In this document: positions 1 through 10,402 of the stretch, piece by piece
Layout of the letters: each line of letters begins with the position of its first letter
Numbering within the stretch: the stretch's first letter is position 1
Source: an uncultured Caulobacter sp.
GTDB lineage: Bacteria; Pseudomonadota; Alphaproteobacteria; Caulobacterales; Caulobacteraceae
Length of the DNA stretch: 64,000 nucleotides
Direction of reading: 5' to 3'
Assembly (NCBI GenBank): GCA_913776195.1
Contig: CAJYMH010000006.1
Coordinates: forward strand, 62,001 to 126,000
The notes under the pieces: model-generated
Told to the model about the DNA's origin: nothing
Databases searched by the model: none
The model's input: only the letters and a program-made list of their open reading frames with translations
Made by a program: the position numbers and the translations under genes

Positions 1-2
1 AG

Positions 3-1439
3 ATTCAGACCCGCCTGCTGGCTACCGGCGGCCCGGCGGTGCTGTTCGAGAACGTCATCATGGCGGACGGAACCAAGTCGCCGATGCCGGCCCTGGCCAA
101 CCTGTTCGGCACGGTGGCGCGGGTGGCCATGGGGGTGACCCTGGGCGGGGAGAGCCGCACCACCGCCGGGGAGCTGCGCGAGGTCGGCGAACTGCTGGCC
201 TTCCTGCGCCAGCCGCAGCCGCCCAAGGGCCTGAAGGACGCCTTCGACATGCTGCCCCTGGCCAAGACGGTCATGAGCATGCGCCCCGCCGTCGTGAAGA
301 AAGCCCCGGTTCAGGAAATCGTCCTCACAGGCGACCAGATCGACCTGAGCAAGCTGCCGATCCAGACCTGCTGGCCGGGCGAGCCCGCGCCGCTGATCAC
401 CTGGCCGCTGGTGGTGACCAAGGGTCCTGGCAAGGACCGCGAGGACGACTTCAACCTGGGCATCTACCGCATGCAGGTGCTGGGCAAGGACAAGTGCATC
501 ATGCGCTGGCTGGCCCATCGCGGCGGAGCCCAGCACTACGCCCGTCACAAGAAGGCAGGCGCCCGCGAGCCCCTGCCCGCCTGCGCCATTCTGGGCGCCG
601 ATCCGGGCACCATCCTGGCCGCCGTGACCCCGGTGCCGGACACCCTTTCCGAGTACCAGTTCGCCGGCCTGCTGCGCGGCCAGAAGGCCGAACTGGTCCC
701 CGCCAAGACCGTCCCCCTGATGGTCCCGGCCCATGCCGAGATCGTGCTGGAGGGTCACGTGCTGCTGGACGAGTACGCCGACGAAGGGCCCTACGGCGAC
801 CATACCGGCTACTACAACAGCGTCGAGAAATTCCCGGTCTTCCAGGTGACGGCGATCACCATGCGTAAGGACCCCATCTACCTGACCACCTTCACCGGCC
901 GTCCGCCGGACGAGCCTAGCGTGCTGGGCGAGGCGCTGAACGAGGTGTTCATCCCCCTGATCCGCCAGCAGTTCCCGGAGATCACCGACTTCTGGCTGCC
1001 GCCCGAAGGGTGCAGCTATCGCATCGCCGTGGTGTCGATGAAGAAGGCCTATCCCGGCCACGCCAAGCGCGTGATGTTGGGCGTGTGGAGCTATCTGCGC
1101 CAGTTCATGTACACCAAGTGGGTGATCGTCGTGGACGACGACATCAACGCCCGCGACTGGAAGGACGTCATGTGGGCGGTCAGCACCAAGATGGACCCGG
1201 CCCGGGACATCACGGTGATCGAGAACACCCCCATCGATTATCTCGACTTCGCCAGCCCCGAGAGCGGGCTGGGCTCGAAGATCGGCCTCGACGCCACTGA
1301 CAAGTGGGAGCCCGAGACCCATCGCGAGTGGGGCGAGGAGATCCGCATGGACCAGGACGTCATCGACACGGTGAGCGAGAAGTGGTCGCGTCTCGGTCTT
1401 CCTGGCGACGGCGCCCCCATCTGGAAACCCAAGAAGTAG
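3..1439 (+). CDS. ubiD: UbiD family decarboxylase, 5' end missing
   Basis: This is a 3-octaprenyl-4-hydroxybenzoate carboxy-lyase, which removes the ring carboxylate in ubiquinone synthesis using prenylated FMN made by UbiX. The reading frame is open from the window edge (frame starting at base 3), so the N-terminus lies outside; about 478 residues are present against roughly 490-500 for the family, so only a short piece is lost. Family features include the GDHTGYYN segment in the middle and the long UbiD core with [11 protein letters not shown] near the C-terminus. It is followed by a 12-bp gap to a secreted peptidase. I am confident of the family; substrate specificity among UbiD decarboxylases is inferred. 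Confidence 0.9.
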   Translation: MQTRLLATGGPAVLFENVIMADGTKSPMPALANLFGTVARVAMGVTLGGESRTTAGELREVGELLAFLRQPQPPKGLKDAFDMLPLAKTVMSMRPAVVKKAPVQEIVLTGDQIDLSKLPIQTCWPGEPAPLITWPLVVTKGPGKDREDDFNLGIYRMQVLGKDKCIMRWLAHRGGAQHYARHKKAGAREPLPACAILGADPGTILAAVTPVPDTLSEYQFAGLLRGQKAELVPAKTVPLMVPAHAEIVLEGHVLLDEYADEGPYGDHTGYYNSVEKFPVFQVTAITMRKDPIYLTTFTGRPPDEPSVLGEALNEVFIPLIRQQFPEITDFWLPPEGCSYRIAVVSMKKAYPGHAKRVMLGVWSYLRQFMYTKWVIVVDDDINARDWKDVMWAVSTKMDPARDITVIENTPIDYLDFASPESGLGSKIGLDATDKWEPETHREWGEEIRMDQDVIDTVSEKWSRLGLPGDGAPIWKPKK

Positions 1440-1451
1440 GCTGGAACGACT

Positions 1452-3260
1452 ATGCGCATCCTGAGCGGCGCCCTGCTGGCGGCCCTGATCTCAACCACCG
1501 CCCTCGCGGAGCCGTGGGATAGCGAAATCCTCCCGCCTGCTCCCGCCTGGAAAGGCGCGAGCGAGAAGCTGGTAGCCAAGCCGAACGATCCGTGGATCAC
1601 GCCGTCGGAAAGGACCGGCCTGACCGACAGCCCCAGCTACGGCGACACCCGCGCCTATCTGGAACGACTGGTCGCCGCCTCGAACGGCCTGCTGAAGCTG
1701 GAGGTGTTCGGCAAGTCGCCGGAGGGGCGCGACCTGCTGGTGGTGATCGCGTCCAAGGACGGCACGACGCTTGATCCGACGAAGCCGGTGTTCCTGGCTC
1801 AGGCCGGCATCCACCCGGGCGAGATCGACGGAAAAGACGCCGGGCTGATGCTGCTGCGGGACATCGCCCTGCGCGGCAAGGACAAGCTGCTGGACGGGGT
1901 GAACTTCGTCTTCGTGCCGATCTTCAGCGTCGACGGCCATGAACGCGCCGGCCGCTTCAACCGCCCCAACCAGCGCGGCCCGATGATTCAGGGCTGGCGC
2001 CACACGGCGCAGAATCTCAACCTGAACCGCGACTACGGCAAGCTCGATGCGCCGGAGATGCGGGCCATGCTTGGCCTGATCAACAAGTACGATCCGGCCC
2101 TCTACATGGACATCCATGTGACCGACGGCGTCGATTATCAGTACGACATCACCTATGGCTGGGAGGGCTATCTGGGCCGCTCCTTCCACCGCTCGCCGGC
2201 CATCACCGACTGGTTGGACAAGCGCTTCCTGCCCGCCACCGAAAAGGCGCTGAAGGCCGCCGGACATATTCCGGGCGAGCTGATCTTCGCCAAGGACGAT
2301 CGCAATCCAAAAGACGGGCTGACCGTCGATCCCAGCGGCTTGCGCTTCTCCACCGGCTTTGGCGACGCCCGCCACACGCCGACCGTGCTGGTCGAGAACC
2401 ACTCCCTGAAGCCGTACCGCCAGCGGGTGCTGGGCACCTATGTGCTGCTTGAGGAAAGCCTGAAGGTGGTGGCCCGCGACGGCGCTGCGGCGAAGGCGGC
2501 GGCCGCCGCTGACCGTCAGCTCCGGCCGACCGAAGTGGCCATGAACTACGAGGCCTTTGACAAGCCGGTGGGCCAGCGTCCGTTCCTGGGCATCCAGTAC
2601 GAGACCTACTCGAGCCCCGCTTCCGGCGGGACGGAGGTGCGCTGGCTGGGCAAGGCCGATCCCAAGCCGTGGATCGAGACGCTTTACGCCGCCCAGCCCA
2701 GCCTGAAGATCAAGCCGCCGGTCGCCTATTACGTCCCGGCCACCAAGCTGGAGATCATCGAACGGCTGAAAATCCACGGCATCCGTACGGAGACGCTGAC
2801 AGCGCCGCAAGCCGTGGCGGTGGACATGCTGCGCCTGCCTGAGGCCAAACCAATCCCGCGCGGCAACGAAGGCCACATCCAGATCACGGCCGGCAAGGCC
2901 GCGCATGAGACCCGCACCGTCACCTTCCCAGTCGGCTCCGTCCGCGTACCCACCGATCAGCCGCTGGGCGAACTGGCGGTTCTGCTGCTGGAGCCGGAAA
3001 GCGACGAGAGCTTCTTCGCATGGGGCTTCTTCCCCGAAATCCTGCAGCGGGTGGAGTACATCGAAGGCTACGCTATCGCGCCGCTGGCCGAGCGCATGCT
3101 GGCCGCCGATCCAAAGCTGAAGGCCGAGTTCGAGGCGAAGCTGGCGGCGGATCCGGACTTCGCCAAGAGCCAGGACGCTCGTCTCGCCTGGTTCTACAAG
3201 CGCACGCCCTACTATGACGAACGCCACCTGCTCTACCCCGTCGGGCGGCAGGTGCAGTAA
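1452..3260 (+). CDS. secreted M14 family zinc carboxypeptidase
   Basis: A 602-residue protein with a clear Sec signal peptide (about residues 1-19, ending TTALA). The M14 zinc site is visible: HPGE at 121-124 supplies the His and Glu ligands, and the IH of MDIHVTD near 222 supplies the third. LNRDY at 191-195 matches the conserved Asn-Arg of the substrate carboxylate pocket. The VENHS segment near residue 314 may hold the catalytic Glu. The long C-terminal half (about 340-602) is not assigned. The protein probably cleaves peptides in the periplasm. The ATG at 1452 lacks a strong Shine-Dalgarno but gives a complete signal peptide. Peptide specificity cannot be read from the sequence. Confidence 0.85.
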   Translation: MRILSGALLAALISTTALAEPWDSEILPPAPAWKGASEKLVAKPNDPWITPSERTGLTDSPSYGDTRAYLERLVAASNGLLKLEVFGKSPEGRDLLVVIASKDGTTLDPTKPVFLAQAGIHPGEIDGKDAGLMLLRDIALRGKDKLLDGVNFVFVPIFSVDGHERAGRFNRPNQRGPMIQGWRHTAQNLNLNRDYGKLDAPEMRAMLGLINKYDPALYMDIHVTDGVDYQYDITYGWEGYLGRSFHRSPAITDWLDKRFLPATEKALKAAGHIPGELIFAKDDRNPKDGLTVDPSGLRFSTGFGDARHTPTVLVENHSLKPYRQRVLGTYVLLEESLKVVARDGAAAKAAAAADRQLRPTEVAMNYEAFDKPVGQRPFLGIQYETYSSPASGGTEVRWLGKADPKPWIETLYAAQPSLKIKPPVAYYVPATKLEIIERLKIHGIRTETLTAPQAVAVDMLRLPEAKPIPRGNEGHIQITAGKAAHETRTVTFPVGSVRVPTDQPLGELAVLLLEPESDESFFAWGFFPEILQRVEYIEGYAIAPLAERMLAADPKLKAEFEAKLAADPDFAKSQDARLAWFYKRTPYYDERHLLYPVGRQVQ

Positions 3261-3324
3261 CCCCGAAACTTGCGGGCGTCGTCAAAGCGGCGCCTACTAA
3301 GTGCGGGGCGTAAAGGATTTTCGC

Positions 3325-3726
3325 GTGAACAGTCTGACTTCAGGACCCGCAGCCGCGCTGTGGGTGGGTCTGCACATCCTGCTTTTGCTGGTGCTTTCGG
3401 TGCGGGTAGTGCGCCTTCGCCGCCGCCACAAGGTCGCGCTGGGCGACGGCGGGCATCCCGACCTGGCGCAAGCGATCCGCGCCTTTGGCAACGCCACCGA
3501 ATACGCCCCTGTCGGCCTGATCGGCCTGGTGCTGCTGGCCCAGGTGGGGGCGCCGGCCCTGGCGGTTCATCTGGGCGGCTTGCTCCTGTTCGCCGGCCGC
3601 CTGACGCACGCTATCGGCCTGTCCAACAGCGGCGGGGCGTCCCTGCCGCGCGCCGCCGGCATGCTGGTGAGCTGGATCGCCTTCGTGTTCATCGCCGCGG
3701 TGCTGCTGATCTACGCGATCGTCTGA
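3325..3726 (+). CDS. MAPEG family membrane protein
   Basis: A 133-residue protein with about four hydrophobic helices and the MAPEG pattern RLRRRHKVALGDGG followed by FGNATEYAP, as in bacterial eicosanoid/glutathione-type membrane proteins. The frame is open from a GTG at 3301, but the GTG at 3325 has AAAGGA at 3312-3317 seven bases upstream, so I choose it. Bacterial members are of uncertain function; glutathione transferase activity is known for some. It sits alone between the peptidase and pmbA, all on the plus strand. Confidence 0.8.
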   Translation: MNSLTSGPAAALWVGLHILLLLVLSVRVVRLRRRHKVALGDGGHPDLAQAIRAFGNATEYAPVGLIGLVLLAQVGAPALAVHLGGLLLFAGRLTHAIGLSNSGGASLPRAAGMLVSWIAFVFIAAVLLIYAIV

Positions 3727-3767
3727 CGCGGTCTGGGCGCTTGCCCCGCAAGGGTGCGGCGCCCCAT

Positions 3768-5108
3768 ATGACGGCCATGGATCAAAACCTCCTCAACGAC
3801 GTGGTCGGCGACGCGCTGAAAGCCGGGGCCGACGCCGCCGAGGCCGTCTTCGCCGAACGCCAGTCCCTTTCCGTCACCGTCCGCATGGGCGACCTCGAAG
3901 AGGTGGAACGCGAGGAAGCCCAAGACCTGGGCGTCCGAGTCTTCGTAGGCCAGCGTCAGGCTGTCGTTTCCGGCTCCGATCTGTCGTCCGAGGGCCGGCG
4001 CAAGCTGATCGAGCGCGCGGTGGCCATGGCCCGCCTGGCGCCGGAAGACCCCTATGCCGGCTTCGCGCCTCAGGATCGTCTGGCGCGCGGTCCGCAAGCC
4101 GATCTTGATCTCTATGACGCTTTCGAACCCTCCGCCGAGTCGCTGGAGGAGCAGGCCCGCGTCGCCGAGGCCGCCGCCCGCGCCATTGAGGGCGTGACCA
4201 ATTCCGACGGCGGTTCGGCCGCCTGGTCTTCGTCCAACTGGCTGATGGCCACCAGCCATGGCTTCATCGGCGCGCACCGCGCCACCGGCTTCTCGCTCTC
4301 CGCCTCGGCCATCGCCGGCGAAGGCGCGGGCATGGAGCGGGGCGGCGAGGGCCGCAGCCTGCGCCACGCCGAGGACCTGCCCAGCCCGGACGCCATCGGC
4401 GCTGAAGCCGGACGCCGCGCCGCCGCCCGCCTGGGCGCGCGCAAGATCAGCTCCACCACAGCTCCGGTGATCTTCGAGAACCGCCTGGCGACCTCCCTGC
4501 TCGGCCCGCTGCTCGGCGCCATCTCCGGACCAGCCGTGGCGCGCGGCGTGTCGTTCCTGAAGGACAAGCTCGGCCAGCAGATCTTCGCCAAGGGGATCGA
4601 CCTGATCGACGACCCACACGTGGTCCGAGGCCTGGGCTCCTCGCCCTTCGACGACGAGGGCGTGCTGAACAAGCGCATGGCCCTGATCGAGGACGGCGTG
4701 CTGACCACCTGGCTGCTGAACAGCGCCGCCGCCCGCCAGCTGGGGCTGGAGACCACCGGCCACGCTTCGCGCGGCCTCGCTGGGCCGCCCGGGGTGTCCA
4801 CCTCCAACCTGACCCTGAAGCCCGGGACCGACGATCTGGCGGCCCTGATGAAGGGCGCGGGCGAAGGGCTGCTGGTCACCTCCATGTTCGGCCCGTCCCT
4901 GAACGGCAACACCGGCGACTGGTCGGTGGGCTGTTCGGGCGTGTGGTTCGAGAACGGCGAGGCGGCCTATCCGGTCACCGAGATCACCGTGGCCGGCAAC
5001 CTGATCGACATCTACGCCCGTCTGATCCCGGGTTCGGACCTGGAAATCCGCGGGTCGGCCAATTCGCCCTCCATCCTGGTGGATGGTCTGGCGATCGCCG
5101 GCAAATGA
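3768..5108 (+). CDS. pmbA: PmbA/TldE metallopeptidase subunit
   Basis: A 446-residue protein matching the length of E. coli PmbA (TldE, about 450). It contains the family's N-terminal domain (VRMGDLEEVEREE near 37-50) and the C-terminal region with GNTGDWSVGCSG and the ISGPAVARG segment. PmbA pairs with TldD to form a zinc-dependent protease that degrades unfolded peptides, matures microcin B17 and affects CcdA stability in E. coli; PmbA itself lacks the HExxxH site, and none is seen here. No tldD is in the window. ATG at 3768 is chosen, with a second in-frame ATG at 3777. Its TGA overlaps the next ATG (ATGA at 5105-5108), so the two genes are probably coupled. Confidence 0.92.
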   Translation: MTAMDQNLLNDVVGDALKAGADAAEAVFAERQSLSVTVRMGDLEEVEREEAQDLGVRVFVGQRQAVVSGSDLSSEGRRKLIERAVAMARLAPEDPYAGFAPQDRLARGPQADLDLYDAFEPSAESLEEQARVAEAAARAIEGVTNSDGGSAAWSSSNWLMATSHGFIGAHRATGFSLSASAIAGEGAGMERGGEGRSLRHAEDLPSPDAIGAEAGRRAAARLGARKISSTTAPVIFENRLATSLLGPLLGAISGPAVARGVSFLKDKLGQQIFAKGIDLIDDPHVVRGLGSSPFDDEGVLNKRMALIEDGVLTTWLLNSAAARQLGLETTGHASRGLAGPPGVSTSNLTLKPGTDDLAALMKGAGEGLLVTSMFGPSLNGNTGDWSVGCSGVWFENGEAAYPVTEITVAGNLIDIYARLIPGSDLEIRGSANSPSILVDGLAIAGK

Positions 5109-5887
5109 CCGAGGACCTCGCCCTCATCCGCACCGCGGCGCTGGAGGCGGGGAGGCTGGCGCTGGGGATGCGCGCCGCCGGGCTGAAGATCTGGAACAAG
5201 GACGGCGGCTCGCCGGTCACCGACGCCGATCTGGCGGTGGACAAGCGGCTGCACGAAATCCTGACCGCCGCCCGGCCTGACTATGGCTGGCTGTCGGAAG
5301 AGACGGTGGACGACCCGGAGCGCCTGTCCCGTCGTCGGTTGTTCTGCGTCGATCCCATCGACGGCACGGCCGCCTTTTTGAAGGACAAGCCCTGGTTCAG
5401 CGTCTGCATAGGCGTGGTCGAGGACGGTCTGCCGGTCTGCGGCGTGGTCTATGCGCCCGCTCTGGATGAGCTCTATGAGGCGGTCGCCGGCCAGGGCGCG
5501 ACCCTGAACGGCGCAACGATCCAAGCCAGCGCCACCGGCGCCCTGGACGACTGCGCCATGCTCGGCGACGCCCGGATGTTCCAACATCCCGAGTGGCCGC
5601 GGCCTTGGCCTTCCATGCGGGTGGAGAGCCGCAACTCCATCGCCTATCGCATGTGCCTGGTGGCCGATGGTCGGTTCGACGCCGCCGTGGCTCTGTCGCC
5701 CAAGAACGAGTGGGATCTAGCCGCCGCCGATCTGATCGTGCGCGAGGCCGGCGGACTATCCACCGACCATCGCGGCCGCCGCTTCGCCTACAACGCGCCG
5801 ATTCCCAAGGCGCCCAGCGTCATTTGCGCCGCTCCGGCGCTACACCCGTTGATCTTGGAGCGCGTCGCGCATATCGGACGCCCGTAA
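5105..5887 (+). CDS. inositol monophosphatase family phosphatase (CysQ/SuhB-like)
   Basis: A 260-residue Mg-dependent, lithium-sensitive-type sugar or nucleotide phosphatase. Motif A, DPIDGTAAFLK, lies at 83-93, the upstream acidic ligand at LSEET (63-67), and motif B, EWDLAAADLI, near 204-213. The Trp-Phe after motif A and the overall length fit the IMPase/CysQ group; inositol phosphate versus 3'(2'),5'-bisphosphate nucleotide cannot be decided. It overlaps pmbA by four bases and is followed 39 bp later by DUF4170, an order seen repeatedly upstream of lipid A genes in alphaproteobacteria. Confidence 0.88.
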   Translation: MTEDLALIRTAALEAGRLALGMRAAGLKIWNKDGGSPVTDADLAVDKRLHEILTAARPDYGWLSEETVDDPERLSRRRLFCVDPIDGTAAFLKDKPWFSVCIGVVEDGLPVCGVVYAPALDELYEAVAGQGATLNGATIQASATGALDDCAMLGDARMFQHPEWPRPWPSMRVESRNSIAYRMCLVADGRFDAAVALSPKNEWDLAAADLIVREAGGLSTDHRGRRFAYNAPIPKAPSVICAAPALHPLILERVAHIGRP

Positions 5888-5926
5888 CCTCCCAATCCAG
5901 CCTCGACAAAGAAGGCATCTGCGCAA

Positions 5927-6148
5927 ATGAGCGACAAACAACTCCTGCACATCGTGATCGGCGGCGAATTAAAAGACGTCGCGGGCATCGAATTCCGCGA
6001 TCTGTCTCAGGTCGAATTCGTCGGCGCCTATCCGACCTACGACGACGCCCACAAGGCGTGGAAGGCCAAAGCCCAGGCGACCGTGGACAACGCCCACGCC
6101 CGCTACTTCATCATCCACGCCCACAAGCTGCTGGACCCCAGCCTCTAG
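5927..6148 (+). CDS. DUF4170 domain protein
   Basis: A 73-residue soluble protein beginning MSDKQLLHIVIGGEL and containing the conserved GAYPTYDDAHKAWKAKAQ segment and the C-terminal YFIIHAHKLLDP typical of DUF4170. No catalytic function is known. In many alphaproteobacteria it lies between an IMPase-family gene and the DUF374/waaA/lpxK genes, as here, suggesting an envelope link (inference). Its TAG is 3 bp from the stop of the convergent phosphatase gene. Confidence 0.8.
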   Translation: MSDKQLLHIVIGGELKDVAGIEFRDLSQVEFVGAYPTYDDAHKAWKAKAQATVDNAHARYFIIHAHKLLDPSL

Positions 6149-6151
6149 GGG

Positions 6152-6817
6152 TTACTCCCGCCGAAGCAGCTTCTCGGTCAGCACCGAGCCCAGCATGCCG
6201 GCGCGAAAATCGGCCTTCATCGAGACCGGGTCATAGGCGTCGCTTTCGACCCACTCGGTGAAGGTCAGCCCCTTGGGCTCCCCGTCCGCCAGATACCGCT
6301 CGAACACGTAGTCGAGCACGCCCGTCTTGCCCTGCTTCACGTGCAGGTAGCGCAAGGACAGCTCCTTCATGGCCTCGCGGATCGGCAGACCCAGGCGATA
6401 GTGGGCGTAGAACACGCTCATGATCCCCGCCCGGTCCGCGCCGGACTTGCAGTGGATCAGCGCCGGGTATTCGATGGTGTCGTAGAGCGCCTTGGCCCCG
6501 AGGGCCCGCTCGCGGATCGGCACCTCGCGGCTGGTGATGACGAAATCGACGAAGTTCAGGCCCAGCCGCTCGCAAGCGTCCTTCTCCAGGGCGTAGAACG
6601 CCCCATCATAGCCGCCGCGCAGGTTCACGATGGTCTTGATGCCCTGCTTCTTCCAACGGGCGATCTGGAACGGCCACGGCTGGTTGGTCCGCACCAGCTC
6701 GGGGCTGACCCAGTGGGCGTTCTGGAAACCGATGCGGAGGAAGGCGTGATCCTTCCACCAGTAGTCCCAGTAGGCGCGCAGTCGGCCGCCGAAGGTCGTC
6801 AGATCGTAAGCGGGCAA
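6152..6817 (-). CDS. tyrosine/dual-specificity phosphatase-like protein
   Basis: The protein carries the cysteine phosphatase P-loop HCKSGADRAG (CX5R), preceded by TIVNLRGGYDG, the general-acid region seen in bacterial dual-specificity phosphatases. It is probably cytoplasmic, since I see no signal peptide. I choose the TTG at 6817 because AAGGAG (minus strand, bases 6825-6830) lies seven bases upstream; an in-frame ATG at 6856 would add 13 residues (MRPYLGGLRRSLR) but has no ribosome site. From the TTG the protein is 221 residues. Substrate is unknown. It is the only minus-strand gene inside the otherwise plus-strand pmbA-to-lpxK run. Confidence 0.78.
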   Translation of the reverse strand: MPAYDLTTFGGRLRAYWDYWWKDHAFLRIGFQNAHWVSPELVRTNQPWPFQIARWKKQGIKTIVNLRGGYDGAFYALEKDACERLGLNFVDFVITSREVPIRERALGAKALYDTIEYPALIHCKSGADRAGIMSVFYAHYRLGLPIREAMKELSLRYLHVKQGKTGVLDYVFERYLADGEPKGLTFTEWVESDAYDPVSMKADFRAGMLGSVLTEKLLRRE

Positions 6818-6918
6818 GCGGAGGCTCCTTCGCAGGCCGCCTAAGTAGGGCCGCATTGGCCGGACAGCAAATGCCCTGTGCTTGACAGATTCGCCCCCAA
6901 GGCCGACCCACTCCCGTG

Positions 6919-8696
<1,778 letters not shown>

Positions 8697-8700
<4 letters not shown>

Positions 8701-9395
8701 GGCCGCTTCGCAATCCGGTGGTGGTGACCGTCCTGTCCGCCATCTTCGCCGCCTATCTGCGCTTCGTCTTCACCACCCTGCGCTGGACACGGGAGGGGCA
8801 AGAGCACGCCGACGCCGTCGCGGCGGAGCGTGGCGAGAAGGGCGTGATCATCTGCTTCTGGCACGCCCGCATTCCCCTCTCCCCCGCCGCCTGGAAGCAG
8901 GGGCCGGATCGTCAGCCGGTGCGCGCCCTGATCTCCCACTCCTCGGACGGCGAGTTCATCGCCCGCGCCGTCGGCCACATCGGCTTCCCCGCCATTCGCG
9001 GCTCGTCGAAGAAAAAGTCCGATCCTGCCAAGAACAAGGGCGGGGAGCAGGCCTTCCGCGACATGATCAAATGGGTCATGGATCGCGGCGGCGTCGCCGT
9101 GACGCCCGACGGCCCGCGCGGCCCGGCGGAGGTGATGCAGCTGGGGGTCAGTTCTCTGGCTCGGTTCACCGGCGCGCCGGTGCTGATGCTCGGTTTGGCC
9201 TGCCGCCCCTGCTTGCGGCTGGGCACCTGGGACGGGACGGTCCTGCCCCTGCCGTTCGGGCGGGCCGCCATCGTCTGGGACGGTCCGTTCGAGGCTACCC
9301 GCAAGGCCGATCCCGAAGCCCTGGCCGCCGAGTGGGGCCGCCGCCTGACTGCTGTGACAGAACGCGCCGAAGCCCTGCTGGCGAAGCAGCCCTAA
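8697..9395 (+). CDS. DUF374 lysophospholipid acyltransferase-like protein
   Basis: A 232-residue protein with one N-terminal hydrophobic segment and the DUF374 signatures CFWHARIP near 54-61, ISHSSDGEF near 82-90 and VTPDGPRGP near 139-147, which correspond to acyltransferase motif blocks. It is thought to act in lipid A or phospholipid acylation at the inner membrane. Translation starts at TTG 8697, overlapping the exporter stop (TTGA). In other alphaproteobacteria it lies immediately before waaA; here a metal transporter separates them. Confidence 0.85.
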
Positions 9396-9415
9396 CCTGT
9401 GGGATGAAGGGCGTC

Positions 9416-10402
9416 ATGGGGCACGATCATCACCATCATCACGGGCACGACCACAGTCACGATCATGGACACGAGCATGGTCATGGTCATGGTCACGGCC
9501 ACGGCCACGGTCATCATCACCACGCTCCAACGGACTTTGGCCGCGCCTTCGCCATCGGCACGGCCCTGAACCTGGGCTTCGTGGTGGTCGAAGCCGCCGC
9601 CGGCTTCTGGACAAATTCCCTCGCCCTGTTGGCTGACGCCGGCCACAACCTGTCCGACGTGCTCGGCCTGGTCATGGCCTGGGTGGCGGCCGAACTGGCC
9701 AAGCGCGCGCCGACTCCGCGCCGCACCTATGGCCTGCGCAAGGGCACGATCCTGGCGTCCCTCGCCAATGCCGCGACGCTGCTGTTCGCCATCGGCGCCA
9801 TCGCTTGGGAGGCGGTCCGCCGATTTCAGGACCCACACCCGATCGACACCGGTCCTGTCATGCTGGTCGCCGCCATCGGCGTGCTGATCAACACCGGCAC
9901 GGCGCTGATGTTCATGCGGGGCAGTCAGCATGACCTGAATATCCGCGGCGCCTTCCTGCATATGGTGGCCGACGCCGCCGTGTCGGCGGGCGTGATCGTC
10001 GCCGCCTTCGCCATGGGACAGAGCGGTTGGCTCTGGATCGACCCCATGGTCAGCCTGGTGATCGTTCTGGTCATCCTGCTGGGCACCTGGGGCCTGCTGC
10101 GCGACAGCCTGGACCTGGCGCTGGACGCCGCCCCACGCGGCATCGACCCCGGCGCTGTCCGCGCCTGGCTGGAAGCTCTGCCCGGCGTGACGGAGGTCCA
10201 CGACCTGCATATCTGGGCCATGAGCACCACCGAGACGGCCCTGACCGCGCATCTGATCCGCCCGGCGGGAGACGACGGGGACGAGTTCCTGCACGCCGCC
10301 TGCGCCGGGCTGAACGAGAAGTTCCGTATCGGGCACACCACCCTGCAGGTGGAGCGCGGTGGTTCGGCGGATTGCCGCCTGGCCCCGGCGCACATGGTTT
10401 GA
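9416..10402 (+). CDS. cation diffusion facilitator with His-rich N-terminus
   Basis: A 328-residue CDF exporter, probably for zinc (ZitB/CzcD/DmeF type). The first 36 residues hold 21 histidines in a Gly-His/Asp-His repeat. Helix 2 carries LLADAGHNLSD, giving the HxxxD metal site, and a later helix carries HMVADAAVSAG, again with the HxxxD pattern. The C-terminal cytoplasmic domain includes EVHDLHIWAMSTTETALTAH. GAAGGG at 9406-9411 favours ATG 9416 over the in-frame ATG at 9404. The TGA overlaps the TTG of waaA, so zinc export and Kdo transfer are encoded in a coupled unit, which is unusual for this locus. Confidence 0.9.
   Translation: MGHDHHHHHGHDHSHDHGHEHGHGHGHGHGHGHHHHAPTDFGRAFAIGTALNLGFVVVEAAAGFWTNSLALLADAGHNLSDVLGLVMAWVAAELAKRAPTPRRTYGLRKGTILASLANAATLLFAIGAIAWEAVRRFQDPHPIDTGPVMLVAAIGVLINTGTALMFMRGSQHDLNIRGAFLHMVADAAVSAGVIVAAFAMGQSGWLWIDPMVSLVIVLVILLGTWGLLRDSLDLALDAAPRGIDPGAVRAWLEALPGVTEVHDLHIWAMSTTETALTAHLIRPAGDDGDEFLHAACAGLNEKFRIGHTTLQVERGGSADCRLAPAHMV
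9474..9512 (+). repeat. hexamer Gly-His codon repeat in CDF gene
   Basis: Within the CDF gene the codons CAT GGT / CAC GGC repeat as a 6-bp unit, encoding alternating His and Gly (residues about 21-33). It lies wholly within coding sequence and belongs to the metal-binding tail. Such in-frame 6-bp repeats can change copy number by slippage without breaking the frame. Confidence 0.75.

Noticed and set aside
1491-3227. 578-codon minus-strand open frame inside the M14 peptidase gene
   Set aside because: Antisense shadow; the plus strand has a signal peptide and full zinc site.
6882-6887. TTGACA upstream of the MsbA-type exporter as a -35 box
   Set aside because: No acceptable -10 at the proper distance before the start codon.
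9474-9512. Short tandem repeat considered as a CRISPR or regulatory array
   Set aside because: Unit of 6 bp, no spacers, and it encodes the His-Gly tail in frame.
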